From the NCBI RefSeq assembly GCF_001905595.1, contig NZ_LIXI01000003.1, positions 62,001-126,000 on the forward strand: 64,000 bases of DNA. The letters run 5' to 3'. Made by a program: the position numbers and the translations under genes. This DNA comes from Streptomyces sp. CB00316 (GTDB lineage Bacteria > Actinomycetota > Actinomycetes > Streptomycetales > Streptomycetaceae). The stretch's first letter is position 1, and each line of letters opens with the position of its first letter. Positions 1-9,090 of the stretch are shown here, in pieces. The notes under the pieces are model-generated. The model was not told the origin of the DNA. It did not search any database and saw only the letters and a list, made by a program, of their open reading frames with translations.

Positions 1-48
1 CTGGCCACCCGGGTCGCGGCCGCCGCACCGGCCCACGGCGCGCGGTAG
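1..48 (+). other. possible 3' end of an upstream gene (window edge)
   Basis: Frame 1 is open from the first base and ends at TAG 46-48, giving only 15 residues rich in Ala. It could be the C-terminus of a gene cut by the window edge, but nothing recognisable is present. Bases 49-84, up to the convergent LysR gene, hold no feature I can see. Confidence 0.2.
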
Positions 49-84
49 CGGGTACGGCGGGGTCGGCTCACCTGGCCACGGAGC

Positions 85-1047
85 TCAGCTCACCAGCCCG
101 AACCGCGGATTCTTGGCGAGCCACCGTGCGTAGACGGGGCTGCGTGACACGGCCTCCGCGTACGCCGCGCGGGTCTGCCCGGCCACCGCCACCGCCGCGG
201 TGTCCGCCGCGGGGGAGCGCGGGTGCCAGCCCAGCAGGTGCCGCCAGCTGAGCGGTGCGCCGGAGAGCGGCCGGACCACCACGCCGGGGACCGGCGGGAA
301 CGTCGCCCGGCACAGCCCGATCGCCCGCCCGACCTGCACCAGATGGACGACGGAGGAGGTGTCCGTCTCGTAGACCGACACCGGGGTGAAACCGGCGCGC
401 GCGCAGGCCGTGGCGAAACAGTCGGCGAAACAGCCGTCCCCCGGAACGTCGGCCCAGCACTGGTCTGCCAGCGAGGCGAGGTCCAGCTCCTCCTCGGCGG
501 CCAGCGGATGGTTCTCCGGCAGCATCACGAACACCGGGTCCACCCCCACCACCTCCCAGACGAGCCGCTCGGCCAGCGGCGGCGGGCTCTCGCCGCACGT
601 GCCGATCAGCGCGAAGTCCAGGCGCCCGTCGATCGTCAGGGCGGCGATCTCGTCCACGGACCACGCGGTGTACGTGGAGACCGGGGCCGCCGGGTGCGCC
701 GTGGCGATCCGGTCGACCAGACCGCCGAGCAGCGGCCCGTGCGTACCGCCGAGCCGGAACCGCTCCAGCGGCCCGGTGGCGTTGGCGAACCGTACCGCCT
801 CCGCCTGGAGTTCACTCACCGCGGGCAGCACGACCCGGGCCCGCTCCAGCACCAGCTCGCCGAGCGGAGTGGCGCGGGCACCCGTGTGATCACGCTCGAA
901 GAGTGTGCCGCCCAGGGCCTTCTCGATCCGCCGCAACTGGGCGCTGAGAGCGGGCTGGGCAAGGCCCAGCGTGGCGGCGGCCTTGGTGAGGCTGCCGGTG
1001 TCGGCTATGGCACGGACGGTTCTCAGATGGCGCAACTCCAGCTCCAT
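85..1047 (-). CDS. LysR-family transcriptional regulator
   Basis: A 320-aa protein with the classic LysR layout. An N-terminal winged helix-turn-helix occupies about residues 1-60 (LRTVRAIADTGSLTKAAATL, then QPALSAQLRRIEKALG), followed by a periplasmic-binding-like effector domain to the C-terminus. The length is normal for the family. The ATG at 1047 opens directly on the conserved MELELRHLRTV stretch, so the start is secure. It is divergent from the methyltransferase gene at 1244, about 200 bp away, which makes that gene or itself the likeliest target. The effector cannot be read from sequence. Confidence 0.9.
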   Translation of the reverse strand: MELELRHLRTVRAIADTGSLTKAAATLGLAQPALSAQLRRIEKALGGTLFERDHTGARATPLGELVLERARVVLPAVSELQAEAVRFANATGPLERFRLGGTHGPLLGGLVDRIATAHPAAPVSTYTAWSVDEIAALTIDGRLDFALIGTCGESPPPLAERLVWEVVGVDPVFVMLPENHPLAAEEELDLASLADQCWADVPGDGCFADCFATACARAGFTPVSVYETDTSSVVHLVQVGRAIGLCRATFPPVPGVVVRPLSGAPLSWRHLLGWHPRSPAADTAAVAVAGQTRAAYAEAVSRSPVYARWLAKNPRFGLVS

Positions 1048-1243
1048 AAAAGCAAGTTATGGCCCCCGGGCCGCCCGGGCAATACGTCGGTCATTCTCGG
1101 TTCAGGTGATGCCTCCGGGCTGTCCATCCGGCCCGGAAGAGGCGGAGCGTTCCGCTCCGGTTCAGCGGGGCGGGAGAGGCGCGGAACTTGCCGGAGTGGC
1201 AACAGGACTTGCCCGGACGTCGGCCTCCGGTGAGGGTGGCACC

Positions 1244-2173
1244 ATGAACAGCAACGCCGGACACGGCCACCACGACGCGCACGCCCACTCCCGCACGCAC
1301 CTCCACGGATCACCCGCCGCGGGTGCGGGCACGGAGTTCGACTGGGACGTGATGGGCCCGATGCTGGAGCAGGAGGCAGAACTCAACAGCGGCCCGTACG
1401 GGGAGGCGGCCCGCTGGATCGCCGCCCTGCCGACGGCGCCGAAGGTGCGCCGGGTACTGGACATCGGCAGCGGCCCCGGGGTCGTCACCTGTCTGCTGGC
1501 CGAGATCTTTCCCGAGGCGGAAGTCGTCGCCGTCGACCCCACGCCCGCCCTCCTGGCGCGGACGAGGGGCCGCGCCCGGCGACTCGGCCTGAGCGACCGC
1601 GTACGGACCCTGGAAGCCGAACTCCCGCAGGATGCAGCCCGGTTGGGTGAGGCCGACCTCATCTGGGCCGGTAACTCCCTGCACCACATGGGCGACCAGC
1701 GCGCCGCCCTCGCCGGCTTCGCCGCTCTCCTCCGTCCCGGTGGGACCGTGGCGCTCCTGGAGGGCGGGCTCCCCACCCGGCGGCTGCCCCGGGACCTCGG
1801 CGTCGGGCGGCCCGGGCTGGAGGCCCGGCTGGACGCGGCCGCCGCCGCCCGGTTCGACCGGATGCGGACCGAACTCCCGGACGCCCGGCGGGAGACCGAG
1901 GACTGGAGCGCCCTGATCGCGGCGGTCGGGCTGACCCCGCAGGGCACGCGCAGCTTCCTGCTGGACCTGCCGGCCCCGCTCTCCGCGCCTGCCCGCGACC
2001 ATGTGATCACCAAGCTGACCCGGGAGTACGAGGTCTTCGGCGAACTGCTCGACGCCGAGGACCGCGCCGTACTGGAACGGCTGCTCGACCCCGAGGACCC
2101 GGAAGGGGTCCATCACCGGTCCGACGTCTACCTGCTCACCGCCCGCACGGTCCACCTCGGCCGCCGCGCCTGA
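1244..2173 (+). CDS. class I SAM-dependent methyltransferase with His-rich N-terminus
   Basis: A 309-aa protein. Residues 1-25 are strikingly His-rich (GHGHHDAHAHSRTHLHG). A Rossmann-type methyltransferase domain follows, with motif I VLDIGSGPGVVTCLLAE, an acidic loop AVDPTP after strand 2, and GNSLHHMGDQ after strand 4. The substrate is not evident. The His-rich leader could bind metal, but that is speculation. An upstream extension in the same frame back to 905 runs antisense through the LysR gene and is not credible. The ATG at 1244 follows GAGGGTGGC, a usable ribosome site. The gene is divergent from the LysR regulator and convergent with the lectin gene, with an 17-bp gap. Confidence 0.85.
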   Translation: MNSNAGHGHHDAHAHSRTHLHGSPAAGAGTEFDWDVMGPMLEQEAELNSGPYGEAARWIAALPTAPKVRRVLDIGSGPGVVTCLLAEIFPEAEVVAVDPTPALLARTRGRARRLGLSDRVRTLEAELPQDAARLGEADLIWAGNSLHHMGDQRAALAGFAALLRPGGTVALLEGGLPTRRLPRDLGVGRPGLEARLDAAAAARFDRMRTELPDARRETEDWSALIAAVGLTPQGTRSFLLDLPAPLSAPARDHVITKLTREYEVFGELLDAEDRAVLERLLDPEDPEGVHHRSDVYLLTARTVHLGRRA

Positions 2174-2190
2174 CACGCCCCCGGTCTCCG

Positions 2191-2661
2191 TCAGGACGAC
2201 ACCGGCTCCAACTGCCACCACTGGAAGGGGGAGTCGGTGTCCTCCCACTGCTGGACCGTTCCGCCCTCCTCGGTCGAACGGTCGGCGACCTCCATGACGA
2301 GCCCGCTGATGAAGCTCACCAGCGTCACCGTCCCCGGCGCCTCCGGGTGCTGCTCGATCAGCCACTCCTGGGCGCCGAAGTTGTTGGCCTTCCACTGCTG
2401 GATGCGGACACCGTTCTCCGTGTGGGCGTTGGCCACGTCCAGCCGCTTCCCGCTGTGCGCGTTGACCAGGTGGTAGAGGGCCGCGCCCTCGTGCACGGGA
2501 GACAGCTGCCACCACTGGGCGGCCGTCCCGTCGTCCTTGCCCTGCTGCACCCGGGCGCCACTGCCCTTGGCCGCGCCGTACACCTCCAGCACCAGGCCGC
2601 TGCCGACATTACGCAGACGGTACGTGCCCGCCTCGACTACGGGCGCCGGAACGCTGCTCAT
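2191..2661 (-). CDS. ricin B-type (R-type) lectin domain protein
   Basis: A 156-aa protein that is essentially one beta-trefoil. Three subdomains each end in a QxW-like element (AAQWWQL, AQEWLIE, FQWWQLEP) preceded by VQQ/IQQ strands, the arrangement of an R-type lectin. No signal peptide or membrane segment is present, so it appears cytosolic or leaderless, which is unusual because most Streptomyces ricin domains are appended to secreted glycoside hydrolases. The chosen ATG at 2661 is preceded by GGGGGAGACAAG, an excellent ribosome site; a longer frame to 2862 lacks support. The ligand is unknown. Confidence 0.82.
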   Translation of the reverse strand: MSSVPAPVVEAGTYRLRNVGSGLVLEVYGAAKGSGARVQQGKDDGTAAQWWQLSPVHEGAALYHLVNAHSGKRLDVANAHTENGVRIQQWKANNFGAQEWLIEQHPEAPGTVTLVSFISGLVMEVADRSTEEGGTVQQWEDTDSPFQWWQLEPVSS

Positions 2662-2782
2662 CTTGTCTCCCCCGGGGAGTCGGAGTGGGACGGACTGCTG
2701 ACGGGACGCCGGACGGCCGGAACCGGACCGACGGCGGCACCCCGACCGCGGTCGTGATGGGGGCGCCGGGCCAACCTGACGC

Positions 2783-3619
2783 TCAGGCGCCGAGGTTGAA
2801 CTCCGCCGGGTCCGGGCCGAGCCGCTTGCCCTCGTCCAGGGCCGCGAAGGCGGCGAGGTCATCGGCGTCCAGCTCGAAACCGAAGACGTCGAGATTCTCC
2901 TCGATCCGCGACGGGGTCACGGACTTCGGGATCACGATGTTGCCGGTCTGCAGGTGCCAGCGCAGGACGGCCTGGGCGGGGGTGCGGCCGTGCTTCTGGG
3001 CGATGGCCACGACCGTCGGCACCTCCAGGAGTCCCTTGCCCTGGCCCAGCGGCGACCAGGCCTCGGTGGCGATACCGTGCTCGGCGTGGAAGGCGCGGGC
3101 CTCGGCCTGCTGGAGCTGGGGGTGCAGCTCGACCTGGTTGAGGACGGGGACCACGGAGGTCTCGTCCAGCAGCCGCTTCAGGTGCTCGGGGTGGAAGTTC
3201 GACACACCGATCGCCTTGGCGCGGCCGTCGGCGTAGATCTTCTCGAACGCCCGGTAGGTGTCGGTGTACGCGTCCTTTGCCGGCACCGGCCAGTGGATCA
3301 GATACAGGTCGACGTAGTCCAGGCCGAGCTTGTCCAGCGAGGCGTCGAAGGCGCGCAGCGTGCTGTCGTGGCCCTGCTCGCTGTTCCACAGCTTCGTGGT
3401 GACGAAGAGCTCGTCACGGGCGACACCGGAGGCGGCGATGGCCCGGCCGGTGCCCTTCTCGTTCTGATAGATCGCGGCGGTGTCGATGGACCGGTACCCG
3501 GACTCGATGGCCTTCGCGACCGCCTTCGCCGCCTCGTCGTCCGGCACCTGCCAGACACCGAAACCGAGCTGCGGCATTTCGAGGCCGTTGTTTAGGGTGA
3601 TGGAGGGGACCTGGCTCAC
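2783..3619 (-). CDS. aldo/keto reductase (2,5-diketo-gluconate reductase-like)
   Basis: A 278-aa NADPH-dependent (beta/alpha)8 reductase. Family signatures are GYRSIDTAAIYQNEKGTG with the catalytic Asp and Tyr, LYLIHWPVP, IGVSNFHPEHL, NQVELHPQLQQ, and the cofactor-binding end IPKSVTPSRIEENLDVF. This pattern fits the AKR5-type reductases that act on small carbonyls or keto-sugar acids. The GTG at 3619 starts MSQVPSITLNNG, the normal beginning of the family. It stands alone between the lectin and the acyl-CoA synthetase genes, and its physiological substrate cannot be deduced. Confidence 0.93.
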   Translation of the reverse strand: MSQVPSITLNNGLEMPQLGFGVWQVPDDEAAKAVAKAIESGYRSIDTAAIYQNEKGTGRAIAASGVARDELFVTTKLWNSEQGHDSTLRAFDASLDKLGLDYVDLYLIHWPVPAKDAYTDTYRAFEKIYADGRAKAIGVSNFHPEHLKRLLDETSVVPVLNQVELHPQLQQAEARAFHAEHGIATEAWSPLGQGKGLLEVPTVVAIAQKHGRTPAQAVLRWHLQTGNIVIPKSVTPSRIEENLDVFGFELDADDLAAFAALDEGKRLGPDPAEFNLGA

Positions 3620-3762
3620 GAGCGGTCGATCCTAACGTTGTCGGTTGGTACTCCCGAGGACAACGAACGGGCGCGCCCAGCCATTCCCGCCCCATGATCC
3701 AGAATCGGCGGGCCCGGTGTCGCCGAACAGGCCGGCCCGGTATCCCCGAACGAGCGGGCCGA

Positions 3763-5586
3763 TCAGTGGTAGAGCGCGTCGACCTCGGCCCCGTACGCCG
3801 TCTCGATCGCCTTGCGCTTCAGCTTCAGCGAGGGCGTCAACAGCCCGTGCTCCTCGGTGAAGGGGTGGGCCAGTATCCGGAACGTACGGATCGACTCCGC
3901 CTGCGACACCGCCGTGTTGGCGGCCACCACCGCCCGCCGGACCTCCATCTCCAGGTCCGGATCGCGCACCAGGTCGGCGGGTGCGAGCGGCGTACGGCCC
4001 TGCATGGTGAGCCAGTGGTCGACGGACTCCTGGTCGACGGTGACCAGGGCCGCGATGTGCGGGCGGTCGTTGCCGACGACGATGCACTGGGCGACCAGCG
4101 GATGGGCCCGCACCCGCTCCTCGAGGCCCGCCGGCGAGACGCTCTTGCCGCCGGAGGTCACCAGGATCTCCTTCTTGCGCCCGGTGATCGTGAGATAGCC
4201 GTCCTCGTCCAGCGAACCGAGGTCCCCGGTGGCCAGCCAACCGTCCTGGAGCGTGGCCCGGGTCGCCGCCGGATTGTTCAGGTAGCCGGAGAAGACGTTG
4301 GGGCCGTGCACCCACACCTCGCCGTCGTCCGCGATGCGCACCGACGTGCCGGGGATGGGCAGCCCGACCGTGCCGTACCGGGTGCGCTCGGGCGGGTTGG
4401 CGGTGGCCGCCGCGGTGGACTCGGTCAGCCCGTACCCCTCGAAGACGGTCACCCCGGCGCCCGCGAAGAACAGTCCGAGCCGACGGTTCATCCCGGAGCC
4501 GCCCGACATGGCGTGCCGCACCCGGCCGCCCATCGCGTCACGGACCTTCTTGTAGACGACCTTGTCGAAGAACTGGTGCTGCATCCGCAGTCCGGCCGAG
4601 GGCCCGGGGCCGAGGCCGAAGGCCTTCTGCTCCAGCGCCTCGGCGTAGTTGACCGCGATGTCCACGGCCTTGTCGAACGGCCCGGCCCTGCCCTCCGCCT
4701 CGGCCTTGCGCCGGGCGCCGTTGAAGACCTTCTCGAAGATGTACGGCACCGCCAGGATGAAGGTGGGCCGCAACGTCATCAGGTCCGGCATCAGGGCGTT
4801 CGCCGACAGCTCCGGCTGGTGGCCGAGTCTGACCCGTCCCCGTACCGCCGCGATCTCCACCATCCGGCCGAAGACGTGCGCCAGCGGGAGGAAGAGCAGG
4901 GTGGCCGCCTCGTCTCCGGGCTTGGAGTGGAACACCGGCTCCCAGCGGGCGACCATCGTGTCGCTCTCGAACATGAAGCTCGCGTGCGTGATCACACATC
5001 CCTTGGGGCGGCCCGTCGTGCCCGAGGTGTAGATCACCGTCGCCACGGACTCGGGCGTCACCGCGCGCCGGTGCCGGTGCACCACCTCGTCGTCGACCAT
5101 CCCGCCCGCGCCGACCAGCTCGTCCACCGCACCGGCGTCCAGCTGCCACAGCCGCTTGAGGTGCGGCAGCCGGTCGATCACCGAGCCGACGGTCATCGCG
5201 TGGTCCTCGTGCTCGACCATCACCGCCACCACTTCGGCGTCGTGCAGCATCCAGTGGACCTGCTCGGCGGAGGAGGTCGGGTAGATGGGCACCGACTGGG
5301 CACCCACCGACCAGATCGCGAAGTCGAAGAGCGTCCACTCGTACCGCGTACGGGACATCAGGGCGACCCGGTCCCCGAACCGGATCCCGTGCGCGATCAG
5401 CCCTTTCGCCAGGGCCAGCACCTCGTCGCGGAACGCCTCCGAGGTCACATCCCGCCACTGTCCGCCCGCGTCCTTACGGCTGAGCGCGACCCGCCGCGGA
5501 TCGTCCTCCGCGTAGTCGAAGACCGCATCGGCCAGACCGCCGACTTGAGGCGGCGCAGCCATGGGTGGGACAGTGAATTCACGCAA
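3763..5586 (-). CDS. long-chain fatty acid-CoA ligase (AMP-forming)
   Basis: A 607-aa ANL-superfamily enzyme that activates fatty acids to acyl-CoA through an acyl-adenylate. It shows the AMP-binding P-loop VIYTSGTTGRPKGCVITH, the motif EGYGLTESTAAAT, the hinge region TGDLGSLDEDGYLTITGRKK, and the C-terminal lysine region. The start is probably the TTG at 5586: it gives MREFTVPPMAAPP, the beginning usual for Streptomyces FadD proteins, and is preceded by GAGGAGCAGGTCA. Nothing else in the cluster obviously uses the product, although a KAS III lies 3.5 kb downstream. Confidence 0.93.
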   Translation of the reverse strand: MREFTVPPMAAPPQVGGLADAVFDYAEDDPRRVALSRKDAGGQWRDVTSEAFRDEVLALAKGLIAHGIRFGDRVALMSRTRYEWTLFDFAIWSVGAQSVPIYPTSSAEQVHWMLHDAEVVAVMVEHEDHAMTVGSVIDRLPHLKRLWQLDAGAVDELVGAGGMVDDEVVHRHRRAVTPESVATVIYTSGTTGRPKGCVITHASFMFESDTMVARWEPVFHSKPGDEAATLLFLPLAHVFGRMVEIAAVRGRVRLGHQPELSANALMPDLMTLRPTFILAVPYIFEKVFNGARRKAEAEGRAGPFDKAVDIAVNYAEALEQKAFGLGPGPSAGLRMQHQFFDKVVYKKVRDAMGGRVRHAMSGGSGMNRRLGLFFAGAGVTVFEGYGLTESTAAATANPPERTRYGTVGLPIPGTSVRIADDGEVWVHGPNVFSGYLNNPAATRATLQDGWLATGDLGSLDEDGYLTITGRKKEILVTSGGKSVSPAGLEERVRAHPLVAQCIVVGNDRPHIAALVTVDQESVDHWLTMQGRTPLAPADLVRDPDLEMEVRRAVVAANTAVSQAESIRTFRILAHPFTEEHGLLTPSLKLKRKAIETAYGAEVDALYH

Positions 5587-5846
5587 TGACCTGCTCCTCG
5601 TGGCGCTCCGCACAGCGCCGCGACGCTACCCCAACCGGTGGCCCGGCGGGAGGGGCCGAACCCCGCTTGAAACATGGCGTTCGCAGAGGTCAACTGTCGA
5701 AATCCGGCCAGATGGGCAAGGCTCGGGCGCACTTCTGACGGAGGCGTAAGCGGCTCGCGGTCACATCTCCACCGAATCCGACCGAGGTGATCACTCCCGG
5801 TCTCTGGCGGTACGAGGGGTTGTGCCCCGCTACCGGCCGGCACGTG

Positions 5847-6737
5847 TCATAATCCCCCACCCCGGTGCAGCCGGTCCCCGCCCGCCAGGATCGCCGCCGC
5901 CAGCGCGTCCGCCGCCTCCTGCGCCGCGCCCCGGGGGTCCCCGTGCAGCAGGACGAAGTCGACGCCGCCCGGCTCCGGCAGCCCCGCCCGCGCCGGAACC
6001 GGCACGAGCCCGGGCGGGATAAGCCCCCGCGAGTGCACCATCACGCCCAGACCCGCCCGCGCCGCCGCGACCAGGGCGCTCAGGCTCGTACTCGTACAGG
6101 CGATCCGCCACGCCCGCCCGTGCTCCTCCAGCACCTCCAAGGCGCGGGCCCGGGTGATCCCCGGCGGCGGGAAGACGATGAGCGGCACCGGGCGATCCGG
6201 GTCGATCCGCAGCTGCGGGGCGCCGATCCAGTCCAGCGCGTCCTGCCACACCAGCTCGCCGTGCGCGTCGCCCGTCCTCCGCTTGGCCAGCACCAGGTCC
6301 AGCCGGCCCGCCTCCAGCTGCCGGTGCAGGGTCCCGGAAAGCTCCACGGTGAGTTCCAGTTCGACCTCCGGATGGTCGCGGCGGAACGACTCCAGGATCT
6401 CCGGCAGCCGGGTCAGCACGAAGTCCTCGGAGGCCCCGAAGCGGAGCCGGCCGCGCAGCCGGGTGCCCGCGAAGAACGCCGCAGCCCGCTCGTGCGCCGC
6501 GAGGATGGTCCGGGCGAAGCCGAGCATCGCCTCGCCGTCCTCGGTCAGGTCGACCCGGTGGGTGTCCCGGGCGAACAGCTGCCGCCCGGTCGCCTCCTCC
6601 AGCCGCCGGACGTGCTGGCTGACGGTGGACTGCCGGATTGCCAGGCGGCGGGCGGCCTGGGTGAAGCTCAGGGTCTGGGCGACGGCGAGGAAGGTACGGA
6701 GCTGGGCGGGGTCGTAGGAGGGGTCCACGCCCACCAC
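5847..6737 (-). CDS. LysR-family transcriptional regulator
   Basis: A 296-aa LysR protein. The helix-turn-helix covers about residues 8-65 (LRTFLAVAQTLSFTQAARRL, then QSTVSQHVRRLEEATG), and the effector domain covers residues 90-290. The GTG at 6737 sits 8 nt after AGGAG. It is divergent from the bile-acid/sodium-symporter-like gene, with an intergenic region of about 156 bp. That is the standard LysR arrangement, so it probably controls that transporter gene. The 260 bp between this gene and the acyl-CoA ligase start (5587-5846) hold no gene I can support. Confidence 0.9.
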   Translation of the reverse strand: MVGVDPSYDPAQLRTFLAVAQTLSFTQAARRLAIRQSTVSQHVRRLEEATGRQLFARDTHRVDLTEDGEAMLGFARTILAAHERAAAFFAGTRLRGRLRFGASEDFVLTRLPEILESFRRDHPEVELELTVELSGTLHRQLEAGRLDLVLAKRRTGDAHGELVWQDALDWIGAPQLRIDPDRPVPLIVFPPPGITRARALEVLEEHGRAWRIACTSTSLSALVAAARAGLGVMVHSRGLIPPGLVPVPARAGLPEPGGVDFVLLHGDPRGAAQEAADALAAAILAGGDRLHRGGGL

Positions 6738-6893
6738 GCTAACCGCTCCTATCGTGTTCCGTGATGACAGTCAGAGCGGTGTGAGGGATTCCCGATCGCC
6801 GAGCGCGGGGCAGGATGGTGGGACGTACAAGGAACCCGGCGCCGGCGGGCCCACCAGCGCGTCGACGCACCCCGAAGAGTCACGAAGAGTCAC

Positions 6894-7937
6894 GTGGAGC
6901 CCATGAGCAGCCGCCGCCGCACCCTCACCCTGCCGTCCTGGCTGCCGGTCGACGCGTACATCCTGGCGCTGGTCGGAACGGTCGTCCTCGCCGCGCTGCT
7001 GCCCGCCCGCGGCACGGTCGCCGACGTGGCGGGCGGGGCCTCCACCGGGGCGGTCGCCCTGCTCTTCCTCCTCTACGGGGCCCGGCTCTCCACCGCCGAG
7101 GTGCTCGACGGGCTGAAGCACTGGCGGCTCCACCTCACCGTCCTGGCCTGCACGTTCCTCGTCTTCCCACTGCTGGGGCTGGCGAGCGGGGGGCTGGTCC
7201 CGTACGTGCTGACGCCCGAGCTCCAGGCGGGCTTCCTCTTCCTGTGCCTGGTGCCCTCGACGATCCAGTCCTCGATCACCTTCACCTCGATCGCCCGGGG
7301 CAACGTCCCCGCCGCGATCTGCGCCGGCTCCTTCTCCAGCCTCACCGGGATCTTCCTCACGCCGCTGCTGGCCGCTCTCCTGCTCGGCTCGGCCGGTGGC
7401 GGGTTCTCGGCGGACTCGCTGCTGGAGATCGTGCTCCAGCTGCTCGTACCGTTCCTCGCCGGACAGCTCCTTCGCCGCTGGGTCGGCGGTTTCCTGACCC
7501 GTCACAGGAAGGTGCTCGCTCTGGTGGACCGCGGCTCGATCCTGCTGGTCGTCCACACCGCGTTCAGCGAGGGCATGGTCGCCGGCATCTGGAGTCAGGT
7601 CACCCCGGCCCGGCTCGGCGCCCTGCTCGCGGCCGAGGCGGTCCTGCTGGCCGTGATGCTCGCGCTGACCTGGCACGGGGCACGGCGGCTCGGCTTCGGC
7701 CGGGAGGACCGGATCGCCATCCAGTTCGCCGGGTCGAAGAAGAGCCTGGCGGCGGGGCTGCCGATGGCGAGCGTGCTGTTCGGGGCGCAGGCGAGCCTCG
7801 CCGTGCTGCCGCTGATGCTCTTCCACCAGATGCAGCTGATGGTCTGCGCGGTCATCGCCAAGCGGCGCTCGCGGGACCCGGAGGCACCGGAGGAGCGGCC
7901 TCAGCACCGGGAACCCGTGCCGACCGCCGCCCGCTGA
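6894..7937 (+). CDS. bile acid:sodium symporter (BASS/ArsB-like) family transporter
   Basis: An integral membrane protein of 347 aa with about nine or ten hydrophobic segments. It carries family features such as LVPSTIQSSITFTSIARGN in the middle and IQFAGSKKSLAAGLPMASVLF near the end, where cation-site residues cluster in YfeH-type BASS proteins. The substrate is unknown; family members move organic anions with sodium. The start is the GTG at 6894 or the ATG at 6903; neither has ideal spacing. A perfect tandem repeat of GAAGAGTCAC lies just upstream (6874-6893). It is transcribed divergently from the LysR gene. Confidence 0.85.
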   Translation: MEPMSSRRRTLTLPSWLPVDAYILALVGTVVLAALLPARGTVADVAGGASTGAVALLFLLYGARLSTAEVLDGLKHWRLHLTVLACTFLVFPLLGLASGGLVPYVLTPELQAGFLFLCLVPSTIQSSITFTSIARGNVPAAICAGSFSSLTGIFLTPLLAALLLGSAGGGFSADSLLEIVLQLLVPFLAGQLLRRWVGGFLTRHRKVLALVDRGSILLVVHTAFSEGMVAGIWSQVTPARLGALLAAEAVLLAVMLALTWHGARRLGFGREDRIAIQFAGSKKSLAAGLPMASVLFGAQASLAVLPLMLFHQMQLMVCAVIAKRRSRDPEAPEERPQHREPVPTAAR

Positions 7938-7965
7938 GAGGCGTCACGGGTCCGGGGGCGGGTCC

Positions 7966-8814
7966 TCAGCCCTGCCGGACCCCCGCCTCCAGCGCGATCC
8001 GGTGCTCACCCGCGTACACGTTCATCGACGGCCCCCGCAGGAACCCCACCAGGGTCAGCCCGCTCTCCACCGCCAGGTCCACCGCCAGCGAGGACGGCGC
8101 CGAGACCGCCGCGAGCACCGGGATCCCGGCCATCACCGCCTTCTGCGCCAGCTCGAACGAGGCCCGCCCCGAGACCAGCAGCACCGCCCGCGACAACGGC
8201 AGCCGCCCGTCCGTCAGCGCCCGGCCCACCAGCTTGTCCACCGCGTTGTGCCGCCCCACGTCCTCCCGTACGTCCCAAAGCTCGCCCTCCTCCGAGAAGA
8301 GGGCCGCCGCGTGCAGCCCTCCGGTCCGGTCGAACACCTTCTGCGCGGCCCGCAGCCGGTCGGGGAGGACGGCGAGCAGCTGGGGCGTGACGCGGAGCGG
8401 GGGAGTGTCACCGACGGGGTGGCGGGTGGTGGTGCGTACGGCGTCCAGGCTGGCTTTGCCGCACAGGCCGCACGAGGAGGTGGTGTAGACGTTCCGCTCC
8501 AGCGTGATGTCGGGGACCACGACGCCGGGCGCGAGCTTCACGTCCACCACGTTGTACGTGTTCACGCCCTCGGCGGTCGCCCCGGCGCAGTAGACGATCG
8601 ACTGGACCTCATCGCCCTCGGCGATCACACCCTCGCTCACCAGGAACCCGGCGGCGAGCGCGAAGTCGTCACCGGGCGTGCGCATCGTGATGGCCAGCGG
8701 CTTTCCGTTCAGCCGGATCTCCAGGGGCTCCTCCGCGACGAGCGTGTCGGCGCGGGAGGAGACGGCCCCGTCCCGGATACGGAGGGTGCGGCGGCGCTCG
8801 GTGACCCGTCCCAT
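7966..8814 (-). CDS. fdhD: formate dehydrogenase accessory sulfurtransferase FdhD
   Basis: A 282-aa protein matching FdhD, which transfers sulfur from a cysteine desulfurase to the molybdenum cofactor of formate dehydrogenase. The conserved CxxC loop is in [16 protein letters not shown], and the signature [17 protein letters not shown] follows, both as expected. Length and ends are normal, and the ATG at 8814 begins MGRVTERRR, common in actinobacterial FdhD. No formate dehydrogenase structural gene lies within the window. Confidence 0.95.
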   Translation of the reverse strand: MGRVTERRRTLRIRDGAVSSRADTLVAEEPLEIRLNGKPLAITMRTPGDDFALAAGFLVSEGVIAEGDEVQSIVYCAGATAEGVNTYNVVDVKLAPGVVVPDITLERNVYTTSSCGLCGKASLDAVRTTTRHPVGDTPPLRVTPQLLAVLPDRLRAAQKVFDRTGGLHAAALFSEEGELWDVREDVGRHNAVDKLVGRALTDGRLPLSRAVLLVSGRASFELAQKAVMAGIPVLAAVSAPSSLAVDLAVESGLTLVGFLRGPSMNVYAGEHRIALEAGVRQG

Positions 8815-9090
8815 GAGGCTGAACCTGATTCTGTCGGTCTGCGGAGCTTCGGCCGTGGGTCGGGCCGGAGCCTGGCCCCGTCATTGTCCTGCACACGCGG
8901 TACGTCGTCACCGCCGTCTCCGACCGCCCTGCGTCGTCCACCCGAACGGATGGTCGGGGGAGCATGCAGGTGAGGCTGTTGTCAATGCTCCAACGTGTGG
9001 GCCGGATTCCTGTGGGATCACGTGCCCCCGTACCGGACGGTAGCCACCAAGACTGGGTGTTTCCTGCCCTACGTAACGATGGGAACCCGT

